A stretch of DNA of 16,521 nucleotides. It comes from Planctomycetota bacterium (lineage in GTDB: Bacteria; Planctomycetota; Phycisphaerae; FEN-1346; JAACEH01). Made by a program: the position numbers and the translations under genes. The DNA lies in the NCBI GenBank assembly GCA_016935955.1, contig JAFGPY010000142.1, forward strand, positions 1 through 16,521. The letters run 5' to 3'. Below, piece after piece: positions 6,335 through 14,006 of the stretch (position 1 is the first letter of the stretch; each line of letters starts with the position of its first letter). Under the pieces are notes generated by a model. That model did not search any database, was not told the origin of the DNA, and was given only the letters and a program-made list of their open reading frames with translations.

Positions 6335-6547
6335 ATGCCACGAGGAAAGAAGGCACGAGAGAGCAAAACGGTCACTCTCACGGTCAAGCGCGAGTCGATC
6401 AAGCGGCTCCTGGAAGACGCGGACGAGGAGATCAAGCGGGCTGCCAACGAGTTTGCGGCCAATCGGGCGACGACGACGCACGACATCCGCGAGGCAGTGC
6501 GGGAATACGAGCGGCTGCGGGAGATCTTCGACTCCTCACGGTCCTAG
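6335..6547 (+). CDS. Small basic helical protein
   Basis: 70 residues, start ATG with AGGGGAA seven bases upstream. A basic N-terminus (PRGKKARESK) and a short strand TVTLTV lead to two charged helices. The TVTLTVK-RES-IKRLLEDA pattern is loosely like ribbon-helix-helix DNA-binding proteins, but the match is weak. It follows the ParB-like gene by 14 bases. Function unknown. Confidence 0.65.
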   Translation: MPRGKKARESKTVTLTVKRESIKRLLEDADEEIKRAANEFAANRATTTHDIREAVREYERLREIFDSSRS

Positions 6548-6585
6548 GAACGACCTCAGACATCGCCAACGGAGCAACGCACACT

Positions 6586-6813
6586 ATGCACGAGCAATCG
6601 GGCGAACGAATCATCGACAGCCAGTTCTTCCGGGCCTTCTGCGCCGGGTGCGGCGAGCCAATCCGTGCTTCCAGTGCGGACTTGGGCCACGACGTTTGGT
6701 GTGTGCGTTGCGATCCGCCGCCGCCCCGTCGACGCAGGTACAGGCCATCGGACTACGACGAGCCAAGCCCCGAGTTTGAGTATGCCGTGCGCCTGATGGA
6801 GGACGGTCGGTGA
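6586..6813 (+). CDS. Small zinc-ribbon protein
   Basis: 75 residues with CxxC at Cys19/Cys22 and CxxC at Cys39/Cys42, a single zinc ribbon, then a Pro/Arg stretch (PPPPRRRRYRP) and an acidic tail. The ATG has GGAG about 11 bases upstream, a little far. It may bind nucleic acid. About 100 bases of unassigned sequence separate it from the helicase gene. Confidence 0.65.
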   Translation: MHEQSGERIIDSQFFRAFCAGCGEPIRASSADLGHDVWCVRCDPPPPRRRRYRPSDYDEPSPEFEYAVRLMEDGR

Positions 6814-6916
6814 AAGAAGTTGATTACAGACTGTAACGAGGTCGGTTGCTTGAGCGGCAGGCGGATAGCAGGATGCAGGGTGTAGAGACACGGTCGCATT
6901 CCGTGGAGGATGATCA

Positions 6917-8602
6917 GTGCGTTTGAGGCCGTACCAGAACAAGGCCGTCGAGGCTGTCTTCGACGAGTGGCGTACTCATCAGGCCACGCTCATCGTGCAG
7001 CCCACGGGTACCGGCAAAACCGTAACCTTCGCCCACGTCATCGCCAAGCAGACAGGGGGCCGGGCCATGGTTCTGGCCCACCGCGAGGAGCTGATCTTCC
7101 AGGCGGCCCGGAAGATCGCCGCGGTGACAGGGCAGCAGCCCGAAATCGAGATGGCCGAGATGCGGGCCGGGCCGCCGGAGGCCAGAGGCCTGTTCGATCG
7201 GCCATCGGTGGTTATCAGTTCGATCCAGACACAATGTGCCGGCGAGAACGGCAACGGACGCATGACGCGGTTCGATCCGTCCGAGTTCTCACTGCTCGTC
7301 GTCGACGAAGCCCACCATGCCACGGCACCGACCTACCGTCGCGTCCTGGACTACTACTGCCGCAACCCGGAGCTGAGAGTCCTGGGCGTCACGGCCACGC
7401 CCGACCGCGCTGACGAGGCCGCCCTCGGGCAAGTCTTCCAGAGCGTGGCATTCGACTACGAGATCACCGACGCCATCGCCGACGGTTGGCTTGTGCCGGT
7501 CATGCAGCGGGCCGTCACGGTTGACGGGCTCGACTACTCCAGTGTGCGGACGACGGCGGGCGACCTGAATGGCGCCGATCTGGCCCGAGTGATGGAGTAC
7601 GAGGAATCACTGCACGGCATCGCCTCGCCGACGCTGGAGCTGATCGGCGACCGGCGGACGCTGGTCTTTGCCGCCAGCCTGGCCCATGCCGAGCGGATGA
7701 CGGAGATCTTCAACCGCCACCGTGCAGACATGGCCCGCTGGGTGCACGGCGGCACACCGAAGGAAGAGCGCCGCGAGCTGCTCCGCGACTACTCGGCCGG
7801 GCGGTTCCAGGTGCTCGTCAACGTCGGCGTGGCCACCGAGGGATTCGACGAGCCGGGCATTGCGGTCGTGGTGATGGCCAGACCGACCAAGAGCCGAGCC
7901 CTCTATGCCCAGATGGCCGGCAGGGGCATGCGCCCGGCCGAGGCCATCGCCCGGGCGCTAAACGATTATGCCGACCCGGCCGACCGTCGGCGGCTCATTG
8001 CCGAGAGCGGCAAGCCGTCCTGCGAAATCGTCGACTTCGTGGGCAACAGCGGACGCCACAAGCTGATGACCACGGCCGACATCCTGGGCGGCAACTACGA
8101 CGACGTCGTGATCGAGCGGGCTAGGCAGGCGGCCGAGAAGAGCGGCCGCCCGGTGGACATGACCGAGGCACTGGTCCAAGCAGAGCGGGACATTGAGGAA
8201 GAGAGGATTCGGGCCCGCCGGGCAGCCCTTCGCATGCGGGCCAGCTACAAGGTCGACCTGGTCAACCCGTTCGACGTGCTGCAGATCGCGCCGCCGCGTG
8301 TTCGCGGCTGGGATACCGGCGAGCCGGCCAGCGACAAGCAGATCGATCTGCTCGAACGCATGGGCGTGCCCACCGAAGGCATCAACAGGCGCGAGGCCTC
8401 GCGGCTCATCGACGCCGTGATCGGCCGCCGCAAGAAGGACCAATGCACCTACAAGCAGGCCCGTCTGCTGGCACGCTACGGCTACCGGACCGACGTGTCC
8501 TTCAGCGAGGCCAAGGGAATCATCGATGCACTCGCCCGCAACCACTGGCGACCGGTGGACGTGCCGCAGCAGGCGCGGGCTGAAGAGGTCACCGTGTACT
8601 AG
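6917..8602 (+). CDS. SF2 DEAH-type phage helicase
   Basis: 561 residues from a GTG start with GGAGG seven bases upstream. Motif I is PTGTGKT (29-35), motif II DEAH (130-133), motif III VTATP (158-162), motif V TEGFDEPG (306-313) and motif VI QMAGRGMRP (331-339), so all hallmark ATPase and helicase motifs are intact. This is the UvrB/Rad3-like branch of superfamily 2 used by many phages for DNA unwinding. The C-terminus carries two copies of a short helical unit (about 471-507 and 510-544), each with KQ..LL.R.G and EA..(I)IDA, which probably bind DNA or a partner. The next gene starts 19 bases later, so they are likely co-transcribed. Confidence 0.93.
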   Translation: MRLRPYQNKAVEAVFDEWRTHQATLIVQPTGTGKTVTFAHVIAKQTGGRAMVLAHREELIFQAARKIAAVTGQQPEIEMAEMRAGPPEARGLFDRPSVVISSIQTQCAGENGNGRMTRFDPSEFSLLVVDEAHHATAPTYRRVLDYYCRNPELRVLGVTATPDRADEAALGQVFQSVAFDYEITDAIADGWLVPVMQRAVTVDGLDYSSVRTTAGDLNGADLARVMEYEESLHGIASPTLELIGDRRTLVFAASLAHAERMTEIFNRHRADMARWVHGGTPKEERRELLRDYSAGRFQVLVNVGVATEGFDEPGIAVVVMARPTKSRALYAQMAGRGMRPAEAIARALNDYADPADRRRLIAESGKPSCEIVDFVGNSGRHKLMTTADILGGNYDDVVIERARQAAEKSGRPVDMTEALVQAERDIEEERIRARRAALRMRASYKVDLVNPFDVLQIAPPRVRGWDTGEPASDKQIDLLERMGVPTEGINRREASRLIDAVIGRRKKDQCTYKQARLLARYGYRTDVSFSEAKGIIDALARNHWRPVDVPQQARAEEVTVY

Positions 8603-8620
8603 CAACGAAAGGAACGAATC

Positions 8621-10483
8621 ATGAGTGACGGGTTGGTGGAACAGACAGTCGCTCCGCCGCGGGCGGAACTGGTGATGGTGCCGATCGACGCCATCGAGGT
8701 CGGCAGCAACATCCGTACCAGCATGGACGAGGTGGCGCTGGCGCAGTTGTCGGAGTCGATCCGGGAGCTGGGCCTGCTGGAGCCGGTCATCGTTCACCGC
8801 GTCGGCAAGACGTTCCGCATGATCGCCGGGCACCGCCGTCTGGCGGCCGCCGGCACCGCGGGCGAAGTTCACGTCAAGGCGATGGTCTACGACCGTCTGC
8901 CGGACACGTTGGTGGCCAGGATGCAGCTGACCGAGAACCTCGAACGAGAGGACCTGAACCACATCGACGTCGCCCTCGAGCTGGGCCGTGCCGCCGATGC
9001 CGGTATGACGGTGATGGAGATCGCCAAGCAGATTCACAAGAGCGACGACTACGTCCGCAAGCACCTGGATCTGCTCAGGCTGTGCGAGCCGGTTCGCCGG
9101 CTCGTGGCCTCGGGGCGCTTGCCGCTGAAGCAGGCCGAACTGTTGACCATCGTCGGCGACGAGAAGGGGCAGATCGACCTGGCCGGCCGGGCGGTCAGCA
9201 TGCAACTGGTCAAGGACCAGTGGGTGCACGACGAGGCCTGGAACGAGAAAGAGGACGCCCCTCGCGACTACGTCAAGCCGACGCGGACGCTGCGCGACGA
9301 GATCGCCCTCCACCTGCGAGGCCTCGCCGCGGGCGGCTGGCCCATGGATGCCGGGTACGCCGGTTGCCCGCCGTGTGACGGATGTCCGCACAACAGCGAA
9401 TCCCGCAGCAACGGTCCGATGCTCTTCGCCGGTGTCCACCCGAGGCACAGCGGCCGCAAGGGATTCTGCGGCAACCCGCCGTGCTACGACAAGAAGGCCA
9501 AGCAGCGGGAGAAGGACCTCGACAAGAAGCGCAAGGAGGCCAAACGCGAGCAGGCCAAGAAGATCGCCAAGGCCAAGAAAGCCGGTCTGACGGTCTGCCC
9601 GTCGTGCAGCCGCGTGCTGAGCAAGGACGAGAAGCTGGCCAAGAGCGCACTGACGAGCGAGAAGGTCTGTGCGAAGTGCGTCGAGAAGCACAAGAAGCAG
9701 GTCGCTCGCGGCGGATCGTGGGAGCAGGAACAGCGCTCCCGCAAGACCAAGATCGAGGCGATGAAGAAGGCTTTCCCCTCGACGCCCGCCGAGAAGTACG
9801 CCGTGGCCTTGTGGGGTTGGGGCAAGGCCCTCTGCGGTGCCATTGCCGATCGTCTGCAGGCCGACGCGCCGCCGAACTCGGCCGGCATCGTTCTCTACGT
9901 GGCCAGCCGATTGGAGACGGAGGTCTGGCTCCAGCGCGGCGGCTCCAAGAAGTCAGCAGCCGAAGTGCCGCCCTGGCAAGACGTGGCCGCCACGCCGGAG
10001 CAGCCGCTTCCCGGACCGGTGCTCAGCCGGATCTGGTCCAACATGAACCTCTTCGAGGACTACATGAGCCCGCACGTCAGCGACTACCAGACGAAGGTTC
10101 AGAACGTGCCGCTGGACAAAGACACGGTCGAGCTGATCGGCTTCATGGAAACCCTCTGCCACAGTTGGCACGTCCAGATGCCGCCGCGGCCACAGGAGGC
10201 TGACTTCCGGGACGTGGCCGCGCCGGCGGCGGCCGGAACGGACCCGCTCTGCAACCGCGACTGTGCGGGTTGCTCGATCGGTTGCACCACACCCGGCGAC
10301 CGTCATGAGCGAATGAAGATTGCCATCAAGAGTGGCAAAAAGGACGAGGCCTTGCCGGCCATTGCTCGGTGCACCGACGCGGCGTTCCTGGTCGAGACGG
10401 TCAAGGTCTGCAAGGGCGACTGGCGGCGAAAGGCAATTCGTGATCGGGTCGTCGAGCTCGACGAGAATGCAGCGGCGGAATGA
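8621..10483 (+). CDS. Large Cys-rich ParB-like protein
   Basis: 620 residues. The ParB nuclease/CTPase-type domain covers about 18-115, with AGHRRLAA (69-76) and TENLERED (104-111), and a KorB-like helix-turn-helix follows (about 130-155). The rest is unusual: a first Cys cluster (Cys249, 252, 255, then 283 and 288) typical of mobile-element ParB proteins, a very basic Lys/Arg/Ala helix (about 291-322), a zinc ribbon (Cys326, 329, 350, 353), a long middle region, and a third Cys cluster DPLCNRDCAGCSIGC near 550. Chromosomal ParB proteins are about half this length. The start ATG has AAAGGAA upstream. It may organise or segregate phage DNA, or couple replication with transcription. Role unproven. 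Confidence 0.85.
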   Translation: MSDGLVEQTVAPPRAELVMVPIDAIEVGSNIRTSMDEVALAQLSESIRELGLLEPVIVHRVGKTFRMIAGHRRLAAAGTAGEVHVKAMVYDRLPDTLVARMQLTENLEREDLNHIDVALELGRAADAGMTVMEIAKQIHKSDDYVRKHLDLLRLCEPVRRLVASGRLPLKQAELLTIVGDEKGQIDLAGRAVSMQLVKDQWVHDEAWNEKEDAPRDYVKPTRTLRDEIALHLRGLAAGGWPMDAGYAGCPPCDGCPHNSESRSNGPMLFAGVHPRHSGRKGFCGNPPCYDKKAKQREKDLDKKRKEAKREQAKKIAKAKKAGLTVCPSCSRVLSKDEKLAKSALTSEKVCAKCVEKHKKQVARGGSWEQEQRSRKTKIEAMKKAFPSTPAEKYAVALWGWGKALCGAIADRLQADAPPNSAGIVLYVASRLETEVWLQRGGSKKSAAEVPPWQDVAATPEQPLPGPVLSRIWSNMNLFEDYMSPHVSDYQTKVQNVPLDKDTVELIGFMETLCHSWHVQMPPRPQEADFRDVAAPAAAGTDPLCNRDCAGCSIGCTTPGDRHERMKIAIKSGKKDEALPAIARCTDAAFLVETVKVCKGDWRRKAIRDRVVELDENAAAE

Positions 10484-10527
10484 GCTATCTAGGATGAAGG
10501 ACTATGGGGCAGCAAGTAGGCGAGATT

Positions 10528-11247
10528 CTAGGAAATGCCACGGCAACGGTAATGGTCCAAGATGTAAGAAAGATTCTTCTGTACTATTTCAGAGACCATC
10601 TCTGGAGGTGCCCCGTTGGCACGGAGAAGCCTGCAAAGCTCCAACGGCCCAAGCAAGTCGCCCCCTCGGGGAGCACCTACTTGTTCGAGGCGGTTCTCGA
10701 TCTCCTCAAGACGGATATCGATTTCAGTTCTCTCTGGTGCCTCGCTCGGAACGATCTTGGCGAACATGCTTGGAACCGCAGCAGCAGGGTTGTCCAGCGT
10801 CTCCGTCAGTCCCTTTGTGATACGATCCTGAAAGTCTACATCCCATTTTGGCAGCAGTGGTTCGTAAAGTTGGACGCGATACGACCGAAGGTCGAACGGT
10901 ACATCATCCATCGTCTTCGAAACAAGGATGACCGACTTGCCAATGGCATGTGCAAGGCCCAGTTCATAGAACACGTTCGGGTTACGGTCTGTCAGAACAG
11001 CCAGAAGCACCTTGGCGTCCCGAATCCACTGCCAGATATCGTTCATGATACCGCTGGAGCGAAAGAGGCTATCCGCCCGCTTGGGCGTCAGTCCAGCCGC
11101 TTTGACGGCAGGGCAGATGATCTCCGTGTAGTAGATGTTGAAGACATCGTCGAAGGGCATCAGGACAAAACACAATCCCTTCGATTCCTCCTTGCCATCC
11201 TGAGTTATCTCGGCTTCCGTCTTCGCCTCATTCTGCGTCTTGGCCAT
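10528..11247 (-). CDS. TIR-like / nucleoside deoxyribosyltransferase-like protein
   Basis: 239 residues from ATG 11247, chosen because GGAGA lies seven bases upstream; the upstream ATGs lack ribosome sites. Residues 25-130 form the fold: CFVLMPFDD (26-34), NDIWQWIRDAKVLLAVLTDR (69-88), NPNVFYELGLAHA (89-101) and VPFDLRSYRV (116-125). The Glu in FYELG (Glu95) is at the position of the catalytic Glu of TIR-like NAD-cleaving and deoxyribosyltransferase enzymes. The C-terminal 70 residues are helical, with a possible coiled coil (about 173-190). Such proteins are common in bacterial defence loci. It opposes the operon, has its own promoter and is about 50% GC (30 of 60 in 10801-10860), against 68% (41 of 60) in 12001-12060. 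That marks it as a cargo gene. Confidence 0.85.
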   Translation of the reverse strand: MAKTQNEAKTEAEITQDGKEESKGLCFVLMPFDDVFNIYYTEIICPAVKAAGLTPKRADSLFRSSGIMNDIWQWIRDAKVLLAVLTDRNPNVFYELGLAHAIGKSVILVSKTMDDVPFDLRSYRVQLYEPLLPKWDVDFQDRITKGLTETLDNPAAAVPSMFAKIVPSEAPERTEIDIRLEEIENRLEQVGAPRGGDLLGPLELCRLLRANGAPPEMVSEIVQKNLSYILDHYRCRGIS

Positions 11248-11284
11248 AGCTTCGTCTCCCATTGCTGGTGGACACATACCAAGA

Positions 11285-11313
11285 ATTCTAACTGCCACAG
11301 GAGCTGATAACAA
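11285..11313 (-). promoter_or_regulatory. Sigma-70 promoter of the TIR-like gene
   Basis: Minus-strand TTGTTA (11308-11313), a 17-base spacer and TAGAAT (11285-11290) match consensus at 4 of 6 and 5 of 6 positions. Transcription would start near 11278, giving a leader of about 30 bases before the ATG at 11247. The gene can therefore be expressed in the lysogen independently of the early operon. Confidence 0.7.
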
Positions 11314-11317
11314 GAGC

Positions 11318-11506
11318 ATGACAACCGGCATCATCGCCTTTCACGTAATCGTCCTTGCCGTGGCGCTCGACAGCGGTGTTGAAGTGCTGCGGTTCATCGA
11401 ACTTCTGCTACGAAGCGGCTGTGGGGCCCGAACCGCGGCTAAGACGGAGTACGGCGAACAGGGCCGGACGGAAGCACCGGACCAGACGCCCGGCACATAC
11501 GGCTGA
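11318..11506 (+). CDS. Small protein with hydrophobic N-terminus
   Basis: 62 residues. A hydrophobic segment (GIIAFHVIVLAVAL, 4-17) is followed by an amphipathic helix and a polar tail. Codons end mostly in G or C as in the operon genes, unlike the neighbouring TIR-like gene. An AGGAG lies 14 bases before the ATG, rather far; AAGAG is closer. It sits divergently from the TIR-like gene and shares its promoter region. Function unknown; a minus-strand frame covering part of it has no better support. Confidence 0.5.
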   Translation: MTTGIIAFHVIVLAVALDSGVEVLRFIELLLRSGCGARTAAKTEYGEQGRTEAPDQTPGTYG

Positions 11507-11567
11507 TTGGCCAGCCCCCCGGACGGGACATGACTCTGCATTCCCATTCTGACGAGAACCTGGCTCA

Positions 11568-12452
11568 GTGTGGACCGTGGAACGAACTGCGAAGACAACT
11601 TGGCTGCGCGTCAATCGCCGAAGGCCGTGCCCCGTGTGCGGCCGCGGCGATTGGTGCGGCGTCTCGAGCGACGGCACGGCTGCGGTCTGCATGCGGGTCG
11701 AATCCGATCGGCCCGTTCGCAACGGCGGCTGGCTGCACCGGTTGACAGACGCGACATCCTATGTCGTCGAACGCGAGGCCAGGAGAAACCCGCATGACGC
11801 CGACCCGCCGCGTCCGGACTTCGACCGCTTGCACCGCCGCTACCTGGCCGACACGAGCGACGCGCGGCTTGAACAGTTCGCCGTGATGCTGGGCCTGAGT
11901 ACGGCGAGTCTGCGGCGGCTCGGTGCGACCTGGGCGGCCGTGCATCGTGCGTGGGCGTTCCCGATGCGGTCGCCTGAGGGCGAGGTTGTCGGCATCCGCC
12001 TGCGTCGCGAGGACGGCTACAAGTGGGCCGTGACGGGCAGCCGCCAGGGCCTGTTCATTCCAGACGGCCAGCCGCCCGACCTGGCCAACCACATGCTCTT
12101 CTGCGAAGGACCGACCGACGCGGCCGCGTTGCTCGACGTCGGTCTATACGCTGTTGGCCGGCCGAGTTGCTCCGGCGGCCACGACCTGGTTATGCCGCTT
12201 GCCCGCGGACGCGACGTCGTGATCATCGCCGATCGCGATGAGCCCAAGACGCGGCCCGACGGCTCGATATGGTACCCAGGCCAGGAGGGCGCCGAGCGGC
12301 TGGCCGCCGGACTGTTCGGCAAGGCACGAACCGTGAAGATCATCCGCCCGACCATGGGCAAGGATGCCCGACAGTGGATCGCCGCCGGGGCAACGGCTGT
12401 CACGATCCGGGCGGCCGTAGGCAACGCCAAGTACTGGAGACCGACGACGTGA
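11568..12452 (+). CDS. Phage DNA primase, zinc finger plus TOPRIM
   Basis: 294 residues from a GTG, the first start after a stop at 11550. The N-terminal zinc motif is CPVCGRGDWC (Cys21, 24, 30) plus Cys41 in VCMR, as in primases that recognise their template through a zinc domain. Helical linker regions lead to a TOPRIM domain with EGPTDA (180-185) and VVIIADRDE (217-225), which supply the metal-binding Glu and Asp residues. It would make RNA primers on phage DNA next to the helicase. No helicase domain is fused, so it is primase only; a partner helicase must be the SF2 enzyme at 6917-8602 or a host protein. Its stop overlaps the GTG of the next gene. Confidence 0.88.
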   Translation: MWTVERTAKTTWLRVNRRRPCPVCGRGDWCGVSSDGTAAVCMRVESDRPVRNGGWLHRLTDATSYVVEREARRNPHDADPPRPDFDRLHRRYLADTSDARLEQFAVMLGLSTASLRRLGATWAAVHRAWAFPMRSPEGEVVGIRLRREDGYKWAVTGSRQGLFIPDGQPPDLANHMLFCEGPTDAAALLDVGLYAVGRPSCSGGHDLVMPLARGRDVVIIADRDEPKTRPDGSIWYPGQEGAERLAAGLFGKARTVKIIRPTMGKDARQWIAAGATAVTIRAAVGNAKYWRPTT

Positions 12453-12772
12453 CCGAGATCAGTCCGGACGCCAACGTGGATCGGCCCATCGGGGCGCTGG
12501 TCTTCTGGACCGCCAGGGCGTCGCAGCGTGTGGCCCGGTATGCCGGACTGCCCGGGCACCTGCTCCGCAGCCCTGTCGTTCAGCGAGTGATGGACCGCGA
12601 CAGGGCTCTGCACGCTGCCTGCGCGGTCGCCCTGCGGCTGCGCGCCGACGAAGTGGTCCGCTACGCGGCCGATTTGGGCGTCGAGTGTACCGAATACGAG
12701 GTCATCGAGGATCCGTTGCCGATCTGCGGTGCCTTGATGAACCACGTTGCTGCGATGGAGGAGGCCAACTGA
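12449..12772 (+). CDS. Unknown operon protein
   Basis: 107 residues from GTG 12449, which overlaps the primase stop (GTGA) and has GGAG nine bases upstream. Mostly helical with hydrophobic patches around 15-20 and 57-63, two Cys near the C-terminus and no motif I recognise. Its stop is directly followed by the ATG of the replication-organizer-like gene, so it is probably part of the replication module. Confidence 0.7.
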   Translation: MTEISPDANVDRPIGALVFWTARASQRVARYAGLPGHLLRSPVVQRVMDRDRALHAACAVALRLRADEVVRYAADLGVECTEYEVIEDPLPICGALMNHVAAMEEAN

Positions 12773-13132
12773 ATGGCCGGGGACTGGATCAAGGTGCGGA
12801 CGAACATCCACGAGCAACGCGAGATCGTGATCGTGGCCCGGCAGCTCGGGCTCGTCCGCGAGCACGTCGTCGGGCTGTGCGTCCGTTTCTGGGGATGGGC
12901 CGATTCCAACACCGCCGACGGCAACCTGCCGAACATGACCGGTGGCGACTTGGACGAGATCGTCGGCGTCGAAGGCTTCTCCGAGGCCATGAAGCTGGCC
13001 GGGTGGCTCGTGGAAGACGAACGCGGGTTGCTGATCCCGAATCACGACCGGCACAACGGAACATCGGCCAAGAAGCGTGCTCTGGCCATGAACCGCAAGC
13101 AGGCCCAGAGGTCGCGGGAGGCGTCACGCTGA
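12773..13132 (+). CDS. Replication-organizer-like phage protein
   Basis: 119 residues; GGAGG lies eight bases before the ATG. Features such as GDWIKVRTNIHEQREIVIVA, GLVREHVVGLCVRFWGWAD, NTADGNL and a closing LIPNHDRHNG are typical of the N-terminal winged-helix domain of phage replication initiators that bind origin iterons. The protein ends soon after this domain, in a basic tail (RKQAQRSREASR), so it is shorter than most relatives. The codons after the stop, read in shifted frames, give Val-Thr and Arg-Asp repeats ending in VTREEK, like the tails of longer relatives. A frameshift or a shortened gene is therefore possible. The stop lies inside the iteron cluster, as phage origins often overlap the end of their initiator gene. 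Confidence 0.75.
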   Translation: MAGDWIKVRTNIHEQREIVIVARQLGLVREHVVGLCVRFWGWADSNTADGNLPNMTGGDLDEIVGVEGFSEAMKLAGWLVEDERGLLIPNHDRHNGTSAKKRALAMNRKQAQRSREASR

Positions 13133-13175
13133 TGTCACGCTCCTTGCGTGACAGAAACGTGACAGCACCGTGACT
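13122..13175. repeat. Phased CGTGAC iteron cluster, candidate replication origin
   Basis: Two GTCACG copies (13123-13128, 13134-13139) and three inverted CGTGAC copies (13147-13152, 13158-13163, 13169-13174) start 11, 13, 11 and 11 bases apart, so they lie on one face of the helix. The middle pair forms a perfect 8-base inverted repeat (TGTCACGC / GCGTGACA). A degenerate sixth site, GTCGCG, is at 13111. An AT-richer stretch follows (13176-13265), containing AGAGTA-AC-TACTCT. Position directly behind an initiator-type gene suggests the phage origin, with the AT-rich part as the unwinding region. Confidence 0.65.
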
Positions 13176-13217
13176 AGAGAAGAGAAGAGTAACTACTCTA
13201 TCAGGGGAAGGGTACGA

Positions 13218-13622
13218 ATGCTTAGTAACCTTAAGGGAGAGGCGGAAACAAAGGTTTTTCCGGGCGAGCCGAAAACTCTTGTTTTCGTGCTGCCGTTGCC
13301 GCCTCGCGAGCTGTCGCCCAACGCCAGACCACATCACATGGCCAAGGCCCGGGCAGTTCGCAAGTATCGCCTGTGGGCCTGGGCCGAGGCACGGTCGCAG
13401 AACGTCAGGCCCGGTTGGGCCGAAGCCAAGGCACAGGCGACGTTCCACTTCACCAGCAATCGACGTCGTGACCGGGACAACCTGCTGGCCTCGCTGAAGC
13501 CGGCCTTCGATGGCCTGGTCGATGCGGGTGTGTTGGCCGACGACTCTGGCCTGACGCACCTGCCGGTACGGATCGAACTCGACGCCAACGAACCTCGTGT
13601 GGAGATCTGCATTGAACGCTGA
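13218..13622 (+). CDS. rusA: RusA-like Holliday junction resolvase
   Basis: 134 residues from ATG 13218, with GGGGAAGGG seven bases upstream. A frame from GTG 13170 also exists, but it begins within the iterons. The RusA pattern is clear: VLPLPPRELSPNARPHHMAK at the N-terminus, then RRRDRDNLLASLKPAFDGLV with acidic residues Asp85 and Asp87, and GVLADDSGLTHL (Asp108/Asp109), matching the metal-binding Asp residues of RusA. It cleaves four-way junctions formed during phage recombination and replication, here probably together with the Sak4-like ATPase. It lies directly downstream of the candidate origin. Confidence 0.88.
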   Translation: MLSNLKGEAETKVFPGEPKTLVFVLPLPPRELSPNARPHHMAKARAVRKYRLWAWAEARSQNVRPGWAEAKAQATFHFTSNRRRDRDNLLASLKPAFDGLVDAGVLADDSGLTHLPVRIELDANEPRVEICIER

Positions 13623-13896
13623 GATCCCGCTGAACATGACCGTGCTGGTCTTCTGTCGCTGCATGGACTGCTCGCAAGCTGACGAGTGTGCGGTTGCGGC
13701 GGTTGACTATCCGCCGGATCGTCGCGGCGAGTGGCACTACTGCCGCGACTACGACGGACCGCGGCTGACGCAACACGTCGCGCTGATGCCGACGGGACGC
13801 CCTACGTTGGCCCGTGTGGCGGTCGACGACGTGAACGAAGAACCACACGAGCCGTGCGACGCGTGGCCCACACACGCAAACGTGACGCGATATTGA
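13612..13896 (+). CDS. Small Cys-rich protein
   Basis: 94 residues from TTG 13612, which overlaps the end of rusA and has GGAG at seven bases; ATG 13636 is the alternative but has no ribosome site. Cys15, 17, 20 and 26 (CRCMDCSQADEC) with Cys44 could form a metal site. The rest is polar with no known motif. It lies just before the structured leader and the ParB-Mom pair. In phage Mu, translation of mom needs the small zinc-finger protein Com encoded next to it; a similar job here is only a speculation. Confidence 0.6.
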   Translation: MNAEIPLNMTVLVFCRCMDCSQADECAVAAVDYPPDRRGEWHYCRDYDGPRLTQHVALMPTGRPTLARVAVDDVNEEPHEPCDAWPTHANVTRY

Positions 13897-13974
13897 CTGC
13901 CCGCCGTCGGGATCGGCGTAGGTACTACCGACGCCGAGAGGCAAACGACGGCATAGGGTACAGGCGCCGGGCAG
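13897..13974 (+). promoter_or_regulatory. Structured leader before the ParB-Mom pair
   Basis: In the 110-base gap before the ParB-like gene, CTGCCCG (13897-13903) pairs with CGGGCAG (13968-13974), extended by four more pairs after one mismatch. Inside it, TCGGCGT (13913-13919) pairs with ACGCCGA (13931-13937) and GGT with ACC around a three-base loop. The nested fold could be a translational or transcriptional control element. The same stretch is also open in frame with the ParB-like gene, encoding a very Arg-rich peptide, so an N-terminal extension is the alternative. Confidence 0.45.
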
Positions 13975-14006
13975 AACAGACTTTCTTTCGTGGAGGTGTG
14001 GAGAGC

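Noticed and set aside
7958..9691. 577-codon minus-strand open frame across the helicase and large ParB-like genes
   Set aside because: It lies opposite two genes with complete family motifs, spans their junction, and its Leu/Val/His/Asp-rich translation has no recognisable domain; a GC-rich antisense shadow.
10488..10533. TCTAGGA at 10488 and 10527 near the left end of the TIR-like cargo
   Set aside because: Seven bases, both on the same side of the cargo, so not a flanking duplication.
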